64,000 nucleotides of DNA from Penelope pileata (Eukaryota > Chordata > Aves > Galliformes > Cracidae), in the NCBI GenBank assembly GCA_013396635.1, contig WBMW01001654.1, positions 231,646-295,645 on the forward strand. The letters are read 5' to 3'. The notes under the pieces were generated by a model that worked only from the letters and a program-made list of their open reading frames with translations, was not told where the DNA came from and did no database searches. Below, piece after piece: positions 25,331 through 37,320 of this stretch (within the stretch, counting starts at the first letter, position 1; each line of letters begins with the position of its first letter). The position numbers and the translations under genes are program-made.

Positions 25331-25480
25331 TGTTGCACAAGGGACACCGCTCGCCTGGCCGAGGCGGGACGGGGGGACGCGCGTGGCCGGGCCGGGCTGG
25401 GGATTCTCCTTCAGCTCCCCTGCAGAGCGGGGCTTGGCTTTCCTACAGCCCCCGCCGCTTTTCGCTCGTTTTAAGATCAG

Positions 25481-28400
25481 TGCTATCAGTTGCAAAATTG
25501 TGGGAGTCTTGTCGGTGTGGAGGAGGTGCAATCTGATGGGGCCAGGAGGTGAAGCTGGGCATGAAAAAATGCATATAAATAAGCAAGGAGCGCTAATTGA
25601 GTAATAAATGAGAAATGTCCGCAGGAAAAGGAGGTGTACGCCACGTTCAGAGGTGTGCGATGCAGTCACGAGGGCAGCACTGGCACACCCCACTGGCAGT
25701 GGTTGTGCAGAGCTCTGTGTTTGTTGAGTTTCAATAGCAGTCTTCTGTGCAGCCCCTGCAAAGAGCGGGATGGTGCGTGTGTCAGTGTGCCCTTCCACCC
25801 AGAGCATCACTGCCGGCAGGACAATGCTTTGTATTCTTTCTCTACCTGCTAAAATCAGCATGAGCAACATTTGGTTATAAGATAACCCAAATTACTTTTC
25901 TATTTTATTTTCTTGAAGAACAAAGGGGTGTTCAGTCACCAGAGTGAAGGAAGGGGCTACTAGCACGGCCAATGTGGACGCATACATTTGTGTGAAATCA
26001 AATTATAGAGAAGCATGAGCAAATGTTATATGGTGTATAAATGTGGGTATTCCTGCTGATCTTGTAGCTGTCAGCATGGAAACTTGTGTATGTTGCAAGC
26101 AGGTGGAAGAGAAAGAACATGGACATTGGCGATTTTTTTTCTGATTTAGTCTCACCTTTAAATGTCTCTAAATTTTTCCATACGTTTTTAGGCACAGGTT
26201 ATCTGGATAAAGCACTGCACCAGCTTTGTTTAAGCAGTGAGGAGGGCTCAGTGGAGCTGAAGACAGCATAGGAACCTGGAAGATCATTGTTAAACATACT
26301 TCTTAAAACACTGAGCAGTGTAAAAATTAAGTGAAGCTGGGTTTTATGTTTGTGAGCTTTGCTCTTCCTATGTATCTTTCTTATTTCATGATGTTTATGA
26401 GTCGCAATGAAGTAATGCTCTAGGAAACAGAAAATTGTTTTCTGTTAAATCTTATGAAATTACTAAATCAAAACATACAACATGAATATTGTGGTGTTGA
26501 AGACAAAGGTTTCTGGTTAACTTACGTGGGCTAGTGTCAGTAATTAAAATCCTGGCTAACGAAAGTTTTGAATTGTATATTGTGGAAAACAGGAGAGGCC
26601 AAGCATGGAAACATTTAAGGAAACCATGGCAACAAATGGCTCAGTAGATCTATATAGGTAACAAATGTATGAAATGTATTTGTGAGAGAAAGAGGCTAAG
26701 AAAAGAAAACTCTGCAAAAATAGGGAAGTGGTTATTGCCTAACAGATAAGACCAAGAGAGAAGAGACCACCTTCCCTAAAGAAACTTGACTCAGTTATAA
26801 AGAATTCTGCACCACCTCTTTCCTAATCATGGTTTACACCTGATTATTCCTTGGCCGTGTTGCAAAAGCTGTATAATGACTCGGTGCTTGCTCTGCTGGC
26901 CAGAACGTCAGAGCGAAGAGGCCAGTAAGTCAGTACTGATGCTCCTGTCTTTCCCTGGTCTGTGGGACAAGAATTGTCTGGAGGATGAGTTGTGCTGGAG
27001 TTTATTGCACAGACAGATGATTTGTCCTCCTGCAGAACATGACCTTTCTGAAGGACTCCTACACTGACCTTTAATTTCTTTGTCAGCTGTGCTTAAAGGA
27101 GCAACAGTCCTTAACATTTGTCAACAATGTTTTAAATCAGAATATATGTAGTTTTGTGACATAGATTCCAAGTTGTCTGATGTGAACTGTCTTTGGACTC
27201 TGTTTTGTGTTTTGAAGAACATATTGTCTTCTTGGAGTACTTACCAATGTGGATCCAATGGCACATGTATGCTTAGTGTATGAGAAATCAGACTTCTGAA
27301 CAGCAGCGTCTTCTGAGATTGTGCACGTAACCCCTGCTTTCTATGCCTCCGTGTGGGGTAATATAGAACGCAGAATTTATGTCTCTTCTTCAAGCCTTTT
27401 AAGATGCAATCCAATGACTGCTCAACCCGTTCTTTTTGAGAACTTTAAAACTTGTACTTTTTGCAAAGGTGTTGTGAACAGCTTTTGTTCTTTCCTTATA
27501 TGAAGTTTATTATGTATATCTTAAATTATCTCCTTGAGCCCTGTCCAACAGGATTCAGTTTTTGGCATCTGTAACAGCTTATAAGCCAACTTCTAAACCT
27601 TTGGGATCCATGTATAGGCATGGCATGTCCTGTTGAAGAAGATCAGGTCACAGAGAAGCATTCAGCATGTTTGTCTTCTGTCTGAGAATGCAAAAATTTG
27701 GTTATACTTGGTTTAAGGTCCTTAACACTAGTCATCTTGATATTTTTCAATATAATATTAAGTATACAATAAGTATAAATATAAAGTAATATTAAGAACT
27801 GCTGTACTGGCAATGTCAGATCAATACTTAGTCTCACGATGTTGAAATGCAGTGCCATGAGGGAGACTGATGGAAAATAAACTTAGTTCCAAAAATCTAC
27901 CTGGGATCCTTCTAAAAGAGGATTGAGAACATTATGTCACTCTAAAATTTCCACATCCTTCCCTTGATCCCTTGCATGGAGACATAGAATTCACTGCTAT
28001 GTGGTAGATGCAAAGGGAGCCTTGGTACTAATCTCAGCATCACTGTCCTTAACTGATAAGCCTATTAAGGAACAATGATGGATCCAGATAGAGGATTTAA
28101 CATCTTGTCCAACAGTGTCCTCTACGGGGAACCAGCAGTTAACAGTGGTCCTTGTGGCAATTGGGCTGCTTCAATAGCTCCATACCTCATCAGCCCCACT
28201 CAACTACTTATTGTCACTGATTTCAGTTAAGACAACTTTTTCCATCTTTGTGCGAAGGAATCCCAAGAAAAATTGTTTGGATCTCACCGGAGCAGCAGCG
28301 CAGATAACCATTCTGGCTGTTTCAGGATCTTGCTGAGACAACAGAGACCCTCAGGGTGCACCATTCACCCTGGTTAACGTTGGCCCTGAAAAGACCCTGT

Positions 28401-30717
28401 TGTCCTAAGCATCTCCAGCAGACTGGCTGTGAGTGTCCCAGGAGTGCTTGACTGCCTCTGTACACCTTAAGCAATATTTCATCTGTTGCAAATGGTAGGT
28501 GATATCTTTTGTCGGAAACGCTCTGTGTAGCTCAGAAATATGGCCTGAAACCATGGAAAATGCAATTGAAAACTTGGGAAGGAGAAAAAAAGCTTAAACG
28601 AGCTAAAGGTTGCAAAACCACAGGGAAAAGTAAACACTACTTCTTGACACTGGATGCTAATCTGAATAAAAACAGAGTTCAAGGCTTGCTACAAAGGATC
28701 AAAGAGATCAGATGACTAACTGGCAAGAATAAAAACGAGGATTAGAAGTGGCAGACGGGAACCTGAACAGGAAAGCAAACGAAAGCTTTCTGCAGCTGAA
28801 GAGGCTTGGCAAAAAGGATCAAACCCACGTGGAGAATGAGAGCTTCAGACACAATAAAAATGAAATAGTACTTGCAAAAGTTTGTGATAAAGGAGGCAGA
28901 TTGCCTAAAGCCATACCTAAAATGCCTGTCTCTGCGATTTGGCTTTTGGAATATTTCTGAGGAATTAAAGCTTGGTTATTGTACAGTACTGAAATTTAGA
29001 AAATTAACTAAATGATGTATTTTCTTGGAATTTAAATGACTTAAACTGTGCCTGTGTTAGAAGCAATTCTGTCTGTTGCATGTACATCTCCAAGTGGCTG
29101 GTGGCAAATGAGGGGATGGATGGTGAGCAGCAAAACTAAATGGGTTAATGCACACCTTCACAAATAGCATATGTGCCCCTCTCTTTCACAGCTGATGCAA
29201 TCCAGGCAGCATGCGTGAGCAGAACTCTTGTTGGATCTGTTAATTCAGTTCCTGATTAGCCAGTCAGTGCTGCTGAATTACTACTCACCCTTTACCAGAA
29301 ATGCTGCTAATGTGTTTGTCTTCGCAGAGCTGTGTACCTATCTGATGAAACCTGCCTGCTTGAGAGGGAACTGCGTCCTGCCTGCTGACTGCTGCTCCTA
29401 CCCAGGTTTGTCACGTTGACCGCAACGCATGTTTTTATCTCAGGACTCAAACAGACCACCATAGATTCAATGGAGAAGCTCCCTGCTTCTGGTGTCATTA
29501 GTGGGCATAAAGCACGTGGGACCACCAACACCTACATTTTGGATAATGGCTGTCTTCAGCTTGGAGCCCACCTTCTGGCAGTGCAGGCCATCGGCCTGCC
29601 TGGTCTCCAGATTCTTTGTTTTGGCAGCTATGTTGTGTGCTGGGATCTGCAGCACTGCTGGCCTCCTTGGAGGTCTTTTGCAAGTGCTAGTGGCTAGTGT
29701 CTTTCTGGCACTGTCATCTCATTATTTCTGGGATCTTGCAGGAAGTTTTCACTGTTAGCAGGGGTCATGAATATGCAGGAAAATGTGCCATTACCAGGGA
29801 CAGCAAGCAGGAAACACAGTCCAGCACTGAAATACTCTCAGTAGCATTGTGAAAGGGGCTGGGCGAATCTCTAGTTGCACAGAAAATGTCAGCGGTAGCA
29901 GGACCTGCAGATTACCCGTTTTCCTTCCTGCTTATCCTCATGATACCATTTCAGTGATCTGAGGATCAGAAATCATAACAGAGCCCACTGCAGGAGGAAA
30001 CCAGAGCTTGACGTTCTTGTGATGTTTTAGGCACATCTTCAACCCTTTCTGCAGGACTCTGTAATGTTTGTTGTCCCTCCTGTGGTGACCTGGCCTGGGT
30101 CGTGGTGTTCCTCACTGCTTCCTGCTGCACGTGGCATGCTGCCTGGGGAGCAGAGAGCTCAGCCCCCTGCCCCGCTTTGCCTACCCGCTGTTGGTGGAGC
30201 AGCCTTCTGAGGCTGAGGTAATTCAGAAAAACTCCTCTAAATTGTCCTGAGGATCGAATTAGCTCCTTGCTTTTTACTGTGTGAGAGATGTGGATGGATA
30301 ACAAGGGTGACAGAAAATGACCTTTTTCTTATCTCTTGATCTGGTCCTGAGTACAGCTTGGCTGTAACTGTGCAATAAAACGGGAGTTGAGTTTGATTGC
30401 AAGTTATCACATGATCTGTAAAAAGATTTCTGAGGTGAACATCACAGATTGGAGGAGCTGATGGGTGTGCTGGAAGGTGAGGGAATGGAAGAAAGAGGTG
30501 CTCTTTCCTGGGGGGTTCATTTTTGTATCTGAAGTGTCTTTAAACACCATTGCAAAGGCTGCTCCTTGAAGTCTGCAATCAGGTGCAAATATAAACCAGT
30601 GTGAATAACACAGGGAGTGGAAATAAATATTCTTTGCAAGGCTGGTTGAAAATTTTTGCATGAAACAATTCTCCAGTGTCAGATCAAAAAGTCAGTAATG
30701 TTTTTCTTTCTTTTTCC
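25481..30717. other. noncoding stretch, no gene seen
   Basis: Beyond the CpG island the sequence returns to A+T-rich unique DNA. A moderately GC-rich patch at about 29330-29700 has overlapping short open frames on both strands, but I recognise no protein in any of them. An AT-rich stretch at 27735-27800 repeats the word AATATTAAG. No RNA gene is seen. Confidence 0.55.
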
Positions 30718-30734
30718 TTTTTTTTTTTTTTTTT
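30718..30734. repeat. poly-T tract (17 T)
   Basis: A 17-base T run preceded by CT-rich sequence from about 30701. No retroposon body is recognised next to it. Confidence 0.85.
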
Positions 30735-31139
30735 ATTAAGTGCTTTGTTTAAAAATGGCGAGTTTCTTGGAAAACTCAGAATGTGCTGAAACCCAAAATG
30801 GACATTTGATGTGGTATATTTTTGGTTCATCTCTGTCTGAAACTGCTGAGATCGGAGTTGAAAACTTCAAAATAACTTTCAAGGAATGTAGCTTTTGTTG
30901 GAATAAAAGCCTTAACTTAGTACCAAACTTACACATCTGGGAATTCCCAGCTGGCAACTATGGCCTGTTTGTCTGCTTTTCTGTCTGAGCTGGCCTCCCC
31001 AGTCTGAAACTCTTCTGTAGGGCAGCTGCTGTGAAGGCTGTCAGCGATTGTAGGGAAACCACCTGTCTAAGGCCAGGAAGCCTTGTCCCCAGTGGTGATT
31101 GGCAACATGAGTCACAGTGGCAACGTTTCCAAATCAGAA

Positions 31140-31319
31140 TTTTCTGTACTTGTCCAAAAGTACATTACCAAATTTATGTATTTATTTGCTCTTCCATTGA
31201 AAATGGAAAATGCTCCAGAGAAGGAGCAGTTAGGTATGTTGCTTTTTCTTTTTCATCTCAGTATTGCAGAGAATCTTCCCCCCGCCTCCCAGTCTCTGTC
31301 AAGGTTTTCTGTACTTGTC
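31140..31319. repeat. dispersed 15-bp direct repeat
   Basis: TTTTCTGTACTTGTC occurs exactly at 31140-31154 and again at 31305-31319, 165 bp apart. This is longer than expected by chance within so short a distance, but the sequence between does not show further duplication. It may be a remnant of an old duplication or coincidence. Confidence 0.5.
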
Positions 31320-31702
31320 GCAATGAAAGTGACTTTTTCACTGCAGAGCAGAGAAATGAGTGGAAATGCTGCCAAGTGGCCTCAGTGTGTTTTGCACCCT
31401 GGGTGCTGTGGGACTGATGATGCCTCCCAGCGGGCACCGTTGCCCAGCGCCAGGCCGTGCAGCCTGAGAGCAGCTCTCCAGGACCACAAAGGGACGTGGA
31501 ACAATGGAGAAATAACTTATTTTGGAGGATTCTGCATGTATTACTGCATCCATCCACTACCAAACTTGCAAGGTGCCACTTTATCCTTGCTGTGAGTTGC
31601 GTAGTCTGTTTTTGAGGCTAGCTAGTCATGTTTCATGATTTGAACAGGGACAGTGTGGTCTGATTGCTAGAGCACTATGGCTCACTTCTTTGGTTTTGGT
31701 GG

Positions 31703-31741
31703 TTTTGTTGTTGTTGTTTGTTTGTTTGTTTGTTTGTTTTT
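31703..31741. repeat. (TTG)n-(TTTG)n microsatellite
   Basis: Three TTG units run into about six TTTG units, ending in a short T run. A compound simple repeat, likely polymorphic in length. Confidence 0.9.
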
Positions 31742-33511
31742 CCCAGTTCTGACAATGACTTACTAGGTGCCCTCTCTTTCTCAGTATCTTCCCCTTCCTA
31801 CTTCACATTTGCTCTTTGGATTGCAGACTCATTGGGGAAATGGTGTCTCTCCCCTGACATATTTGTACAGCACTGAACTCAGTAGAACGCTGTTCTTAAT
31901 TAGTGTTCAAATGTGGATGTAATACAAATAATAATTAGGCATTTAATCATCATCAGTATCTACATAACATTGCAAGCATTTAACGTGAACATTTTAACCA
32001 AATATTTTGTGGGAGTTTTCCCTTGTATTTTTATAACAGCAGTGCTGCAGGTGTCCATAAGGGGAAAAAAAAATTTATTGTTGTAACTTGAATTTGAATG
32101 TGGAAGCTGCCTAGATGCCCAGCCATGGGAGCAGCATGGTGTAAAAGCATGCTCAGGGGGCTGCAATGCTCTTGGCCCTCTCCCTGCAGCAAATGTATGT
32201 GCTGTCTGTAGGAATTCCCAGTACTACATAGGGGACTGATAAAGGCCATCATGTATGATGGGCCAGAACAAGGAATTCTGTTAAAAACATTGGTTGCAAT
32301 GTGATTGCTGTGATCTTCAAGCTGCTCTCTTCTGTTGATGATGTCGTTCTTAGCACTACTGCCCAACAGAAAATACTGTCTTTGACAAAATATTCTGTGG
32401 CTTAACTGGGTCTTCCGTTTGGAATGAACACGGGTTTTGTCTGCAAAGTCTAGATGGAAATGTAGAAAAGATGAATATGCTTCTTAATTTGCATAATATC
32501 ACATCAGGAATTAATGAGATCACATTTGCTGTTTGCTCTGTGATAGCTGATATATGATATTTGGACTTTCTATTTCATACAGTGGTTTTGAGGTTTGCTG
32601 GAAATGGTTAATTTCTTTGAATTTGGTTCACTAGTCCTATTATTAGAGAATGGTTGTGGGGCAGTGTCTCCCCCAGCAGACCCATTAATCTGCCTCTGAA
32701 TATCCCGTGCATTTTTCTTTTTATTAGGCTACATCAATTTCCAGGATAAAAAGCCCTACAGGTTGGTTGTAGTTTTAAAAATTGCGTAGGAATGATAGGA
32801 GGTGGGGGGAGAAAAGAGATCTCTTTCCTGCTCCTTCTCGATTTTTTAGGTAAAAAACTGTTAAGAAAACTTCATACTGCTACTGCAGTCCAAGGCAGAG
32901 TTTCTCAATCTGAAAATTTTGTAGTCACTAAAGTATTGCCCATCCCTCGCTTTTTTTGCTGCTTGTCAGCAGGGGGTTGAAAAAATTCTGCAAAGAAATT
33001 TTTCTCTGCATACCTATCATTCCTCTTCTTGTAGGAGTGTTGCACATGTTCTTGAAAATACTGAAAATGTACACATTCCCCAGGTGAACGAAGCACCCTG
33101 TGCTGCTTGGTGGTCCAGCCTTGTCACAGGATTTAAGTTTAAACAGTTGTGTTGCTTGATTCTATTAAGATAAGACATAAAACATGTGGAATATGTGATC
33201 ATGGGAACAAATACAAATGACAAGAGAAGACAGATTGGTTATCAAACAAGTTTTCCTTTTTTTTTTTCAGCTTCAGCATCTCACTAACTTGGTCCACTGG
33301 CTATTAATTTCCCCATCCCGCCCCACTGAGCAGTTCTTATGATTACATGTTCCTATTTCCACCCTTCTAGGGCCCCCTTTCACAAAATGCCTACTGCCTA
33401 AAACTGGGCAGTTGTAGAACATTACCAGTTATTGTGATTGACCTTTTCTCTTCCTCAGACTTTCTGAAAGAAAACTTATGCTACTTAGTTTGTGTGTCCT
33501 TCCTTACCTGG

Positions 33512-33512
<1 letters not shown>

Positions 33513-33556
<44 letters not shown>
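33513..33556. repeat. very long poly-T tract (44 T)
   Basis: An uninterrupted run of 44 T. This is exceptional for vertebrate DNA outside fresh retroposon tails. It could be the poly-A tail of a young minus-strand retroposon, but I recognise no insert body on either side. Homopolymers of this length are also prone to sequencing and assembly error. Confidence 0.9.
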
Positions 33557-33559
<3 letters not shown>

Positions 33560-35548
33560 ATAATTGCTTAAAGGCAATGGTAAAACTTCCTGAACTGTGT
33601 GCCTTCAAGAGTATCTTTTGTGCACTTATTCACTTTGGTGTGAACATATTTAGAAGATAAAATGTGATTGAAAGCACAATTGCATGTAGAAGAGGGTATT
33701 TGGTCTTAGGAACAAGTAAATAATATTAATTTAATGGGGATAAATCAAAGGTGTGTTCTACAAGAGATCTCTGTTCCATATTCTGCTTGGGTAATGAACA
33801 GATCTGTGGCGTTGAAGGGGATCGTTTCACGCTTATCACTGGCAATCACTGCCAAGCTGAAGCTCTTTGGCATGCTGGTTCTCTTAATTTTAACTGAACT
33901 GAAAGTGCAGTCAAGCTCCTTTATGAAAGCACACAATAAAATAAGAGATGTCTCTGTACAAACATTAAACAATTAGAAATATCACAGAAAAAACTCTGTT
34001 TGGAAGAATAAGGTACTATTTTGGCGGGGGAGAGGGGGTTATGGGGGATTACCATTGTTTGGCAATGCAGAGAACGGGCACTGGGTGGAACACAGCTGTG
34101 TGCACTCTGGAAGCAGAGAGGCAAAAGCTGCAGAAGGAGAGGCAGGAGCACTCAGAACAGCATTGCATTGCTAGCATGGCCCTGAGGAGAAGCCAGGACC
34201 GAGCTTCTTTTGAGCAGATTGCTGTTTGAAAAGGCAAGCTTGGAAATGTGCCCAGGCAAACTGCTTCTTGTCTGTTCCTATTGTGTTCAGAGAAGCAGAG
34301 GGATATGTACATTGTTTGTATATAAAAAGAGTTGTAGCGAAGAAATATCTGACTCGAATCGTAAGCTTCTCCACCTAATGAAAACAATTTAGCAAATCCA
34401 AAGCATTGTCTTTTATGAACAGAAGGAAAACAGTAAAATAAAGAGATGTAGATAGGTATGAGTTTCCATTGGAATGATCTACTGTTCACACAGGAAGGCG
34501 CAGTTTCTACACAGGAAGGTTTTCATTAGAAACCCCTTATTTTTGAAAGTTTTTAATTCAACTCAATGTTTTAAGTGGAGTTGGTTTGACCCTGGATGCA
34601 GTGCGCTATTTCACATTGACTAAAAAAATATAAACCTAAATTTCCGTGACAGTGCATTGCCTTCAAGAGTCCACTATTGCATAAGCTTGCTGGAGAGCTA
34701 CATCTCTCCTTAGATTTTCTCCCTGTGAGTTGCATGACTTCCAGTGCTCCTGCTCTCTCCCAGCTCCTCATGAGAAAAGAGAGGTAGACTTGCAAGATCT
34801 CCCTCCAGAGATCAATGTATACAAAGAAATTTAGGTTGAGCTGATGCACTAGGAAGTACTTCTAAGGCATTTGTAATGGAATTTAAGGTTTTGGAAATAT
34901 CTTCCTTAAACTAGAAATTTCAAACTTTTTGGCATTTCGAATCAAATATTTTTTAGAATTTCAATTTTGAAATGATCATTCAGCGAGTGTTGTCCTGGCT
35001 TTGGACAAAATCAAATCTCATAATCTTCCTTCAGGATGGACATTTCAGGTTGGAATCAAAGTGCTTAAGTTCTAATGATCCCCACCTCTGGTCTTCCCAA
35101 TGCAACTAGTGTGATCTCTGTTGGTTCCAGGAATTTCTCCTTTTCCCTATCAAGCACACAATTGTGTTTTGTGTTAGCCCCTGCTTGGTCAATAAAATTG
35201 CTCAAGAAGGCATTTTGTGCAGAAGGCAGAGCATAAAAGCATAAGTGAATCAGATCAAATTTGATTAAGGTTTTGGACAAAAAAATAAAAAAGAGAGGAG
35301 GAGAAGCTAAAATACTCCAGTATTTTCTGGGAGTGAACTTGACTCCTCATTTTGAAATGGCTGTTGGAATTTGAAATTGACTAATTTCTAGAAATTCATT
35401 AAAAGGCATTAAAATTACTTTCTAACATGCTGCATCTTTGAATATCTTATTTCATAACTCAGTTGCTCTTTCTCAAAAATGTGAAAATTCAGACTAGTTT
35501 CTTCTTCAAGATCCAGAATTTGAAGCAATCCTTATTCCATCTAATCTT

Positions 35549-35566
35549 TGTGTGTGTGTGTGTGTG
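35549..35566. repeat. (TG)9 microsatellite
   Basis: Nine uninterrupted TG units followed by TATGTGGG. A short dinucleotide repeat. Confidence 0.9.
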
Positions 35567-36495
35567 TATGTGGGAATTGCAGACAGATGAAGTTTTTCTC
35601 AGTGCTGAAAATAAAATTTAGGGATAGGAATCCACATTTTCTAAAAAAATTGGATCAAATGTGATAAATTTGGACAAAAAAATTGGAAAAGGTGTTGGAA
35701 CTCTTGATATTTATTTTATATTGCTTAACATGGAAGTTGTTTTTAAAATAGACTAGAAAAGGCAAGTTTTTAAAAACTATTTTCCTCTTGCTTTACAATT
35801 CAGCTATTGAACTCAAAAACCAGAATTCGTGTTGGTGGTTTGCCTGGCATTCTCCTGCCTCTGAAAGTGTCAGGCAACCTTAGCAGGTGTTTCTTATCCT
35901 CTAAACTGGCAAATCTGTCAATTCTAGATGTATGGTAATTATAAATTTTGACATTCATCCCTCTAAACTTGATAGCAAAACTGTGTCCACGTGTCTCCGG
36001 GATCTGCCCCTGCCCTCTGCACTAGGCTGGCAGGAGCTCTCTCAGTGTAGGTGAGGTCTCGTCTTCTCCGCTTCCCAGTGCTCAAGTTGGCATCACTGTG
36101 CCCAGATCTTCTCCCTACTGATGGCTTTAGTTAATAAACTATTTCCCCTAGCTCCACTTTTTAAAATAAAGCCGAGAGCTGTTTCTAGTTCTGCTTCTTT
36201 AAGTGCTGCATTTCCAAACATTACAAGGACGTCTCGAAACAGTCCCCATGATGTAAACACTTGCTCTGGGGAGGCAGGTAGAGTTAAATTAGATCTTTTG
36301 TGTTGTTCAAGTTAAAGATTTTGTTGTTTTGATGGGATTAATGTTCTCGATAGCTAATGAAAAAGCTATAAGCAATTAAAAACTGATTCTATTAAAACCT
36401 CTTTTATACCCATTAATGTAAAGTTCCTATTTCAGATAGAGATGAAAAGAGCCTTTGTACTGAAGCTCAGTTTTTATGCTGCTTGCTGTAAAGTG

Positions 36496-36527
36496 GGCTT
36501 TGCTTCATAAAGCAGGCTTTGCTTCAT
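36496..36527. repeat. 13-bp direct repeat, period 19
   Basis: GGCTTTGCTTCAT occurs at 36496-36508 and 36515-36527 without mismatch, separated by AAAGCA. It is a small tandem duplication. Confidence 0.8.
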
Positions 36528-37224
36528 TGGTACATTTTACTAATGACACTGCCAGTCAGTCCATATGGTCTGAGCAATTTGCTTGTTCTAAGATGAACCG
36601 AGGGTTATTTATGTCTCATTTATTCCTCATGGTTAACCTAAGAATATTGATCTGTGAAAAATCCAGTTACAAGTAAGAGTCAAACTAGCTTTATCCATTG
36701 CATCCCAAGAATGCCTTTCTTCAAGTGGATCAGTAATAGTCTCTGCATAAACCCAAAAGGCTGAAGCATGACCAGGACGCTAATTGCCAGTGAATTACCT
36801 GCTTTTTCAGCTTGTGTATAGTGCGTTAATCATGTTGCTTCATTGTCTTACCATTTTGTCTTCCTGCTGTTTGTATCAACCAGTTTTATTTATGACATTA
36901 TTAATTATTTGTATTGTTACTGATAATATGAATATTCGTCCTCTCCCAAGACATATTGGAGTCACCAGATAACTGAAAAAGTTGTTGTCATTCTCATTTC
37001 AGGGTTCACTCATGAAATTACTACTTGTGGTGCTAAGCACTTCAGAAATGCTGTCAGTGTGCAGAGAATGGAAACAAATGGAGACAAAGGTTTTGGAATG
37101 CCCAGGAATATCCATCTCTAGGTGAAGATGGACATCCAGGAGAGACTGGGGCTGTTCTGCAGGTAAATATGTGGCTATGCAGACAGCGTTGGCAGGAAGG
37201 GTTTGGCCAGACAAACTGCATGAA

Positions 37225-37320
37225 GTTTTGTTGGTACTGCCTGGCGATGGGAGATGGGCTGGGTGACCTCATGAGGTCCCTTCCAACTTCAGCCGGAGGC
37301 CTTGCCTCTCTCATTCTGTC
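37225..37320 (+). mobile_element. CR1 LINE 3' end fragment
   Basis: The segment contains the hallmark 3' untranslated end of avian CR1 retrotransposons: GGGTGACCTCATGAGGTC followed directly by CCTTCCAACTTCAGCC, closing near an ATTCTGT word that matches the terminal 8-bp CR1 repeat (ATTCTRTG type). CR1 elements are usually truncated at the 5' end, so only the tail remains. The element reads left to right. Sequence from about 37100 may also belong to it but is too diverged for me to assign. It carries no reverse-transcriptase coding sequence and is inert. Confidence 0.75.

Larger units (their letters stand above)
25020..25480. promoter_or_regulatory. CpG island, candidate promoter/boundary
   Basis: This is the only CpG-dense segment in the window. 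By eye I count about fifty CpG dinucleotides in about 460 bp, against a CpG-poor surrounding, and the DNA is distinctly GC-rich. Unmethylated CpG islands normally mark vertebrate promoters. The island carries a YY1-type site and two CTCF-type sites (listed separately). A plus-strand frame opens with an ATG at 25249 in a fair context (GAGAAATGG) and runs 95 codons to 25536. A 181-codon plus frame (25059-25604) and a 261-codon minus frame (25085-25870) overlap it. None resembles a known protein, and GC-rich DNA has few stop codons, so I do not call a CDS. A moderate donor (GAG|GTGAAG) lies at 25548/25549. It could be the first exon of a long noncoding RNA or of an unrecognised gene. Confidence 0.75.
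30735..33512. other. noncoding stretch, no gene seen
   Basis: Overlapping open frames of up to 170 codons occur at about 31030-31595, but they lie on both strands, match no family I know and lack splice or promoter context. A 15-base word is duplicated here (listed separately). An A-rich tract lies near 32065-32075. The rest is unique noncoding sequence. Confidence 0.55.
33557..37224. other. noncoding stretch, no gene seen
   Basis: No gene is recognisable. A G-rich segment (34025-34047) has three five-G runs, one short of a standard quadruplex motif. A TG microsatellite (35549-35566) and a 13-bp direct repeat (36496-36527) are listed separately. The upstream part of a CR1 insertion may begin within about 37000-37224, but I cannot place its edge. 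Confidence 0.55.

Noticed and set aside
25085..25870. 261-codon open frame on the minus strand
   Set aside because: It spans the CpG island, where stop codons are rare, and overlaps open frames on the other strand. It has no recognisable domain and no visible promoter or splice structure of its own.
29467..29683. Possible processed pseudogene on the minus strand in a GC-richer patch
   Set aside because: The translated fragment looks briefly protein-like (charged and regular), but I could not connect it to any family and saw no poly-A tail or target duplication.
31083..31595. 170-codon plus-strand open frame
   Set aside because: No recognisable protein family, overlapping frames on both strands, and no convincing start, splice or poly-A context. 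A chance frame.
34025..34047. G-rich run near 34 kb as a G-quadruplex
   Set aside because: It has three five-G runs but lacks a fourth run of at least three G within reach, so it fails the standard rule.
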